A stretch of DNA of 22,212 nucleotides from Basidiobolus ranarum. Lineage: Eukaryota; Basidiobolomycota; Basidiobolomycetes; Basidiobolales. Each line of letters opens with the position of its first letter. The first letter of the stretch is position 1. Shown piece by piece: positions 18,666 to 22,212 of this stretch. Location: positions 1-22,212 of the forward strand of contig JASJQH010000190.1 in assembly GCA_040143965.1 (NCBI GenBank), written 5' to 3'. Position numbers and translations under genes: made by a program. The notes under the pieces were generated by a model, which made no database searches, had not been told where the DNA came from, and was given only the letters and a program-made list of their open reading frames with translations.

Positions 18666-21600
18666 TTACCTTGGAAAATAAATGTCCGATTCTTTTGGGG
18701 TGGAGTTTGTGGTGATAGTGGTAGTCGCATTCGTGGGAGTGTAAGATGACATTTGTGGCAAAGTATTGGCGACCTGTGATATTGACCCTGGTGGTGGTGG
18801 TGTGTTGGAGTATGTTGAATGTGAATTAAACGGTATTGAGGCTGGAATGGATGGCAAAGGTTGGGCAATTCTAGAAGTATTGGCATCTTGGGCAGGGGTC
18901 GAGAGATGCAGTTGCGATGGAGTATGTGAGAACTGAGTACGTGACCCGGTTGGGGTATCCATTACACTGGGGGATAGAGCTTTCACTGGTCGTGGCGTAT
19001 TATTCTTTTGATAATAGAGACCTATGGAGATTCATATTAGTATCATTCTCAGGGCTGTAGAGTTGAAGCAATGTCTAAATACTTACCACATGCATTACAT
19101 AATGTCTAATGTACGCCAGGCAATTGAAGAGGTGTTAGTAAATATCCTACGGACAATAGAGAAAGAAACACGAGGATCTCACCTTTTCTCCGCTAGGCCC
19201 TTTTCTCAATAAAGGCGTACTACTGGAAGAGCATCCACAGTTGGCACAGGCCCAGTCATCAAGTCCCTTATCAGCTCTGGAGGGTGTTCGCCGTGTAACC
19301 TCTCTGACAGGAGTGGTACGGCTAGGTGAATCAGCTTTTGCCCGGATTCTAGCTGATGTCCTTGAGAGCGCAGATAAATTACTGGTAGAGAGAATAGGCG
19401 CTGCGGAATGTGTCGATCCAAAACTGGTTCCAGATAAATGAGATTTCCAAATATTAGGAGTACTAGGTGTGGTGGAGGCATCAGAACCAGTCTGCCCATT
19501 ATCCACCGAAGGCGAAGTAAACAAAGAACGACTTGTTTTGGGTGGATCTCTATCTGGCAAGACAACACCTCTACGTCCACGATTCTGTCGGCGTTTGCGT
19601 CTAATTGGAAAATAAGTATCTGGCCGTGTTTAATGATGTGTCTTAGTGTTTACCTTGTTTCTCTTTCTCTGTCACGTTCCAATTTCTCGACCTCAGCATC
19701 AGTCAATTCCACAAGCATTGGTGTGAACTGATCCACCAGCTCTTCATCACGGATAACACTGATAACATTAGGAAGAAAGCTCGATGCAAGATCACCGTCG
19801 TAGATTGGTGAGCCATCAAAGGAATATCCTAGTAATATTAGTGATTTTACATAGATGTATATTTGTTCGCGGATGGAATGGGCGATTGCAGTTCTGTATT
19901 TTGAAAACAAGTGGAGATGAACAACAGTGACTCGCTTTCAATTAACTTTAAAGCGCTACTTACTTGAATTCTCCACCCAATCCGAGCTCGTTTGCCAATA
20001 CTTCAGCAAATAGTTCTGGATCGTTCTTCGGACAGTTTATGTCCCATTCAAACTGATCCAAGAGAGACACATTTCCGACGGTAATGTCAATTTTGATGGG
20101 AATACGAAGCTCGGTATTCGAACCTTCAAACGGTTGCTCTAACTCGTCAACCTCATATGATTCCTCAGCGTCCCCAGAATCTTCTGGAACATCACTTACC
20201 TCCGAAGGAGAGGGCTTTCGATTGTGAATCATAAAGTCTTCCACTTGCTCTTTGATTGAGCTGGCAATTGCTGGAACAAATGCTGAAACTGGTAAATGGA
20301 AATCTTCGCACAACACCTCGGCAAAATGTTCGTAACTAATCGTAGTTTCTATCAAATAAACTCAAGTTAACTACATGTCCTCAATATTCAGAGTCTTTAA
20401 TCGGTGTAAATGCAATATACCATTGACATTCCATGTAAACGTATCTCTTAGCTTCTGTCCATCTCCATCAACCTCCAGTCGAATAGGAACAAGAAATTCT
20501 TCTTGGTTGGCCTGCTCTCTGAGCTTCTCCCTTGGACTATAAATCAATGAAATTATTAAGTGATGGTCATATAAGTTTGTAAGGCTCAGCAAAAAACTGT
20601 ACAATTTGAATTCTCTAGATTTACGGACGCGCTTCCTTCTGGATGGTAGAACGATTTGGAATCTTTGTCCGGTATATCCATTCCCATACCCATTATACCC
20701 GATTCCAAACGCGTAAGGTCCATTCACGGCTATATTACGTTGCTCCATGATCATCAGTTCGACCTCTTGGCGCTTATGGTTTAGTAACTGGTTTTGGCGG
20801 GCTTGCTGTTTCTCCAAAACGACCTTATATTGCTGTTCCTTTTTTATGTATTGTTCAGCCAATATTTTTTGTTTTTTTAGAACCTCTGAATCCAATGAAA
20901 ACCTTCATGAGAAAAATCATCTACGTTTAGATTGCCAAAAGTTAAGAGACATTACCTGGATCGGTTACCACCTCTTCTTCCGACTCTTCTTCTTCCTCAG
21001 TAAAATCAGCGACAGCACTGGTTAGGTTCGTTTGTAATGGGACAGGTGAGTTTAAGTTAGCGTTGCCAGCATTGACTTGGACTTTTTGCTCTTGAAAGTG
21101 AGCTGGTGATAGACTATTTCTAACCCTATCCATTCGCATTGGTTCCGGTGACTGATTCTGGCTTACACGGCCAGATAAAGTTGGGTTTGTTGAATATTGA
21201 TTTGGAGCTATTTGATTGTCAGAAATAGGTGGGGTTCCCATCTGCATTTGCGCTTTTGGCAACGAATCCGAGTTTTTTCTCATACTCTCCTGCTGGGATT
21301 GCAAAATTTGCATAGGTTGCAGTTGAGAATTGGACTGCCCTAGTCCTTGTTGTTGAATGCGTTGCATGTTTAAAACAGGCGACGGCTGTTGACTGTGCTG
21401 TCGCGGCTGTAATTGAGGGAATTGAGAACCTTGAGGTGTTGATTGTCTGCTTTGACGTTGCTGAATTTTTGCTTGCAATTGTTGCTGACTACCTTGATTG
21501 CTCTGTATTGGAGAAGACTCTTTCGAAAAATTACCAAACGTAGGCTGAGTAGAAGCAATGGACCCTTGAGAACTAATTGACTGATGTTGTTTAGACGCCA

Positions 21601-22212
21601 ATATTTGCGCATATTGCTGTTGGACTGTGAGGGGTTGAGCCTGTTGAGGGAGGAGTGTTGAGTTCAAATGATTATTTGTTAGGAAGGAAGCAGAGTCATT
21701 GGAATAATTCTGCTCTAAACCATTGTTGTTGGGGAAATTGCTACCAACACCAAACGTATTTACTTGGTTTTGCTCGGTTGTTTGTTGCGGTATAGGGGAC
21801 TGGCGGGAGATGCCTACAGTTCTGGAAGTAGGTACGTTATTGTGAAGAGAGGAGTACATGTTTGGCATTTGCAACGAAGAAGAGCCAGGAATTTGGTTGG
21901 TACTAAGGTTATGAGGAAAACCAGTTTGTTGACTTGTCTGAAGCTGCGGTAACGTGGAATTCTGGAAGTTAGCTGAGTTCAGGCTCAAGGAGTCATCCTT
22001 AGGGCCAGTACCATAAGTTTCCTGGTCTTGGAAAGTGGTTTGTGTAGCATTTTGTTGATGCTGTAGTTGCTGATTTCTCATAAACAAAAGTTGTTGTTGT
22101 TGTTGACCAGGACTCATAAATTGATTATTTTGAAGACCCGGAAAAGATCGTTGTGTTGTGGATTGATGAGATTGTGCCTGATTGGGTGAAGATTGCTGAA
22201 GCATCTGCTGTT
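18666..22212 (-). CDS. SNF5: SNF5 subunit of SWI/SNF with C-terminal GATA finger, 5' partial
   Basis: Model: complement(join(18666..19021, 19087..19105, 19183..19600, 19654..19893, 19964..20348, 20421..20536, 20603..20885, 20956..>22212)), at least 1023 aa, introns 53-77 nt. The frame is open to the right edge, so the N-terminus is missing. Order: a Gln/Ser/Asn-rich low-complexity arm of over 400 residues; an acidic patch [12 protein letters not shown]; a basic helical stretch; SNF5 repeat 1 ([20 protein letters not shown]); an acidic linker; repeat 2 ([20 protein letters not shown] to [17 protein letters not shown]); the [20 protein letters not shown] block; and a CX2C-X20-CX2C finger ending TLCNACGLYY; then a Pro/Ser/Thr-rich tail. 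SNF5 is a core scaffold of SWI/SNF chromatin remodellers that contacts the nucleosome. The Gln-rich arm and finger favour Snf5 over its RSC paralogue Sfh1. A GTAATG follows the last Arg codon, so a further 3' exon cannot be excluded. Confidence 0.94.
19087..19105 (-). other. 19-nt micro-exon of SNF5
   Basis: It is flanked by ...ACATTAG and GTAAGT on the minus strand and encodes T-L-C-N-A-C plus the first base of Gly. Without it the GATA finger loses its second Cys pair and the frame shifts. Reading through the upstream donor instead meets a stop 13 codons after GPSGEK. Confidence 0.9.

Noticed and set aside
19206-19580. Second minus-strand frame overlapping the SNF5 finger exon
   Set aside because: The other frame joins upstream in phase, contains the [11 protein letters not shown] block and the CANC finger half, and accounts for the exon fully.

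Overview
The window looks like nuclear DNA of an early-diverging filamentous fungus, most likely Mucoromycota or a near relative. This is an inference. It rests on dense, short GT-AG introns (32 modelled here, 30 of them 53-78 nt), AT-rich spacers, fungal gene families (PXB-PX-DUF3818 protein, Cem1-type ketoacyl synthase, SNF5 carrying a GATA finger), an Hsp12A-like Hsp70 relative and a Ty1/copia relic. No rRNA, tRNA, CRISPR or prokaryote-type operon was seen.

Layout. 1-492: 3' end of an old Ty1/copia retrotransposon, with RNase H tail, purine tract merging into three GGGTTA units, and a likely short 3' LTR. 493-1469: AT-rich spacer. 1470-3429 (-): Hsp12A-like Hsp70 ATPase, 5 exons. 3430-3651: divergent promoter region. 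3652-4875 (+): intronless coiled-coil protein of unknown function. 5505-7923 (+): dipeptidyl peptidase III, 4 exons, with a presequence-like N-terminus. 8862-12192 (+): PXB-PX-DUF3818 lipid-binding protein, 9 exons. 12483-14429 (+): mitochondrial-type beta-ketoacyl-ACP synthase, 10 exons. 14839-18355 (+): translation initiation factor eIF5B, 2 exons. 18666-22212 (-): SWI/SNF subunit SNF5 with a C-terminal GATA zinc finger, 8 exons seen, 5' end beyond the right edge.

The genes are mostly unrelated housekeeping functions: protein folding, peptide turnover, membrane lipid handling, mitochondrial fatty acid synthesis, translation and chromatin remodelling. They do not form a pathway cluster. Exon-intron models were built by hand from GT-AG sites, reading frame and fit to remembered family sequences; every multi-exon model closes in frame from start to stop (SNF5 to the window edge).

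I found no convincing new multi-gene system. The observations most worth a second look are the 19-nt micro-exon that completes the GATA finger of SNF5, the basic N-terminal extension on DPP III, the orphan coiled-coil gene paired head-to-head with the Hsp70-like gene, the three tryptophan-centred acidic repeats in eIF5B, and the palindrome with overlapping CCAAT boxes upstream of eIF5B.
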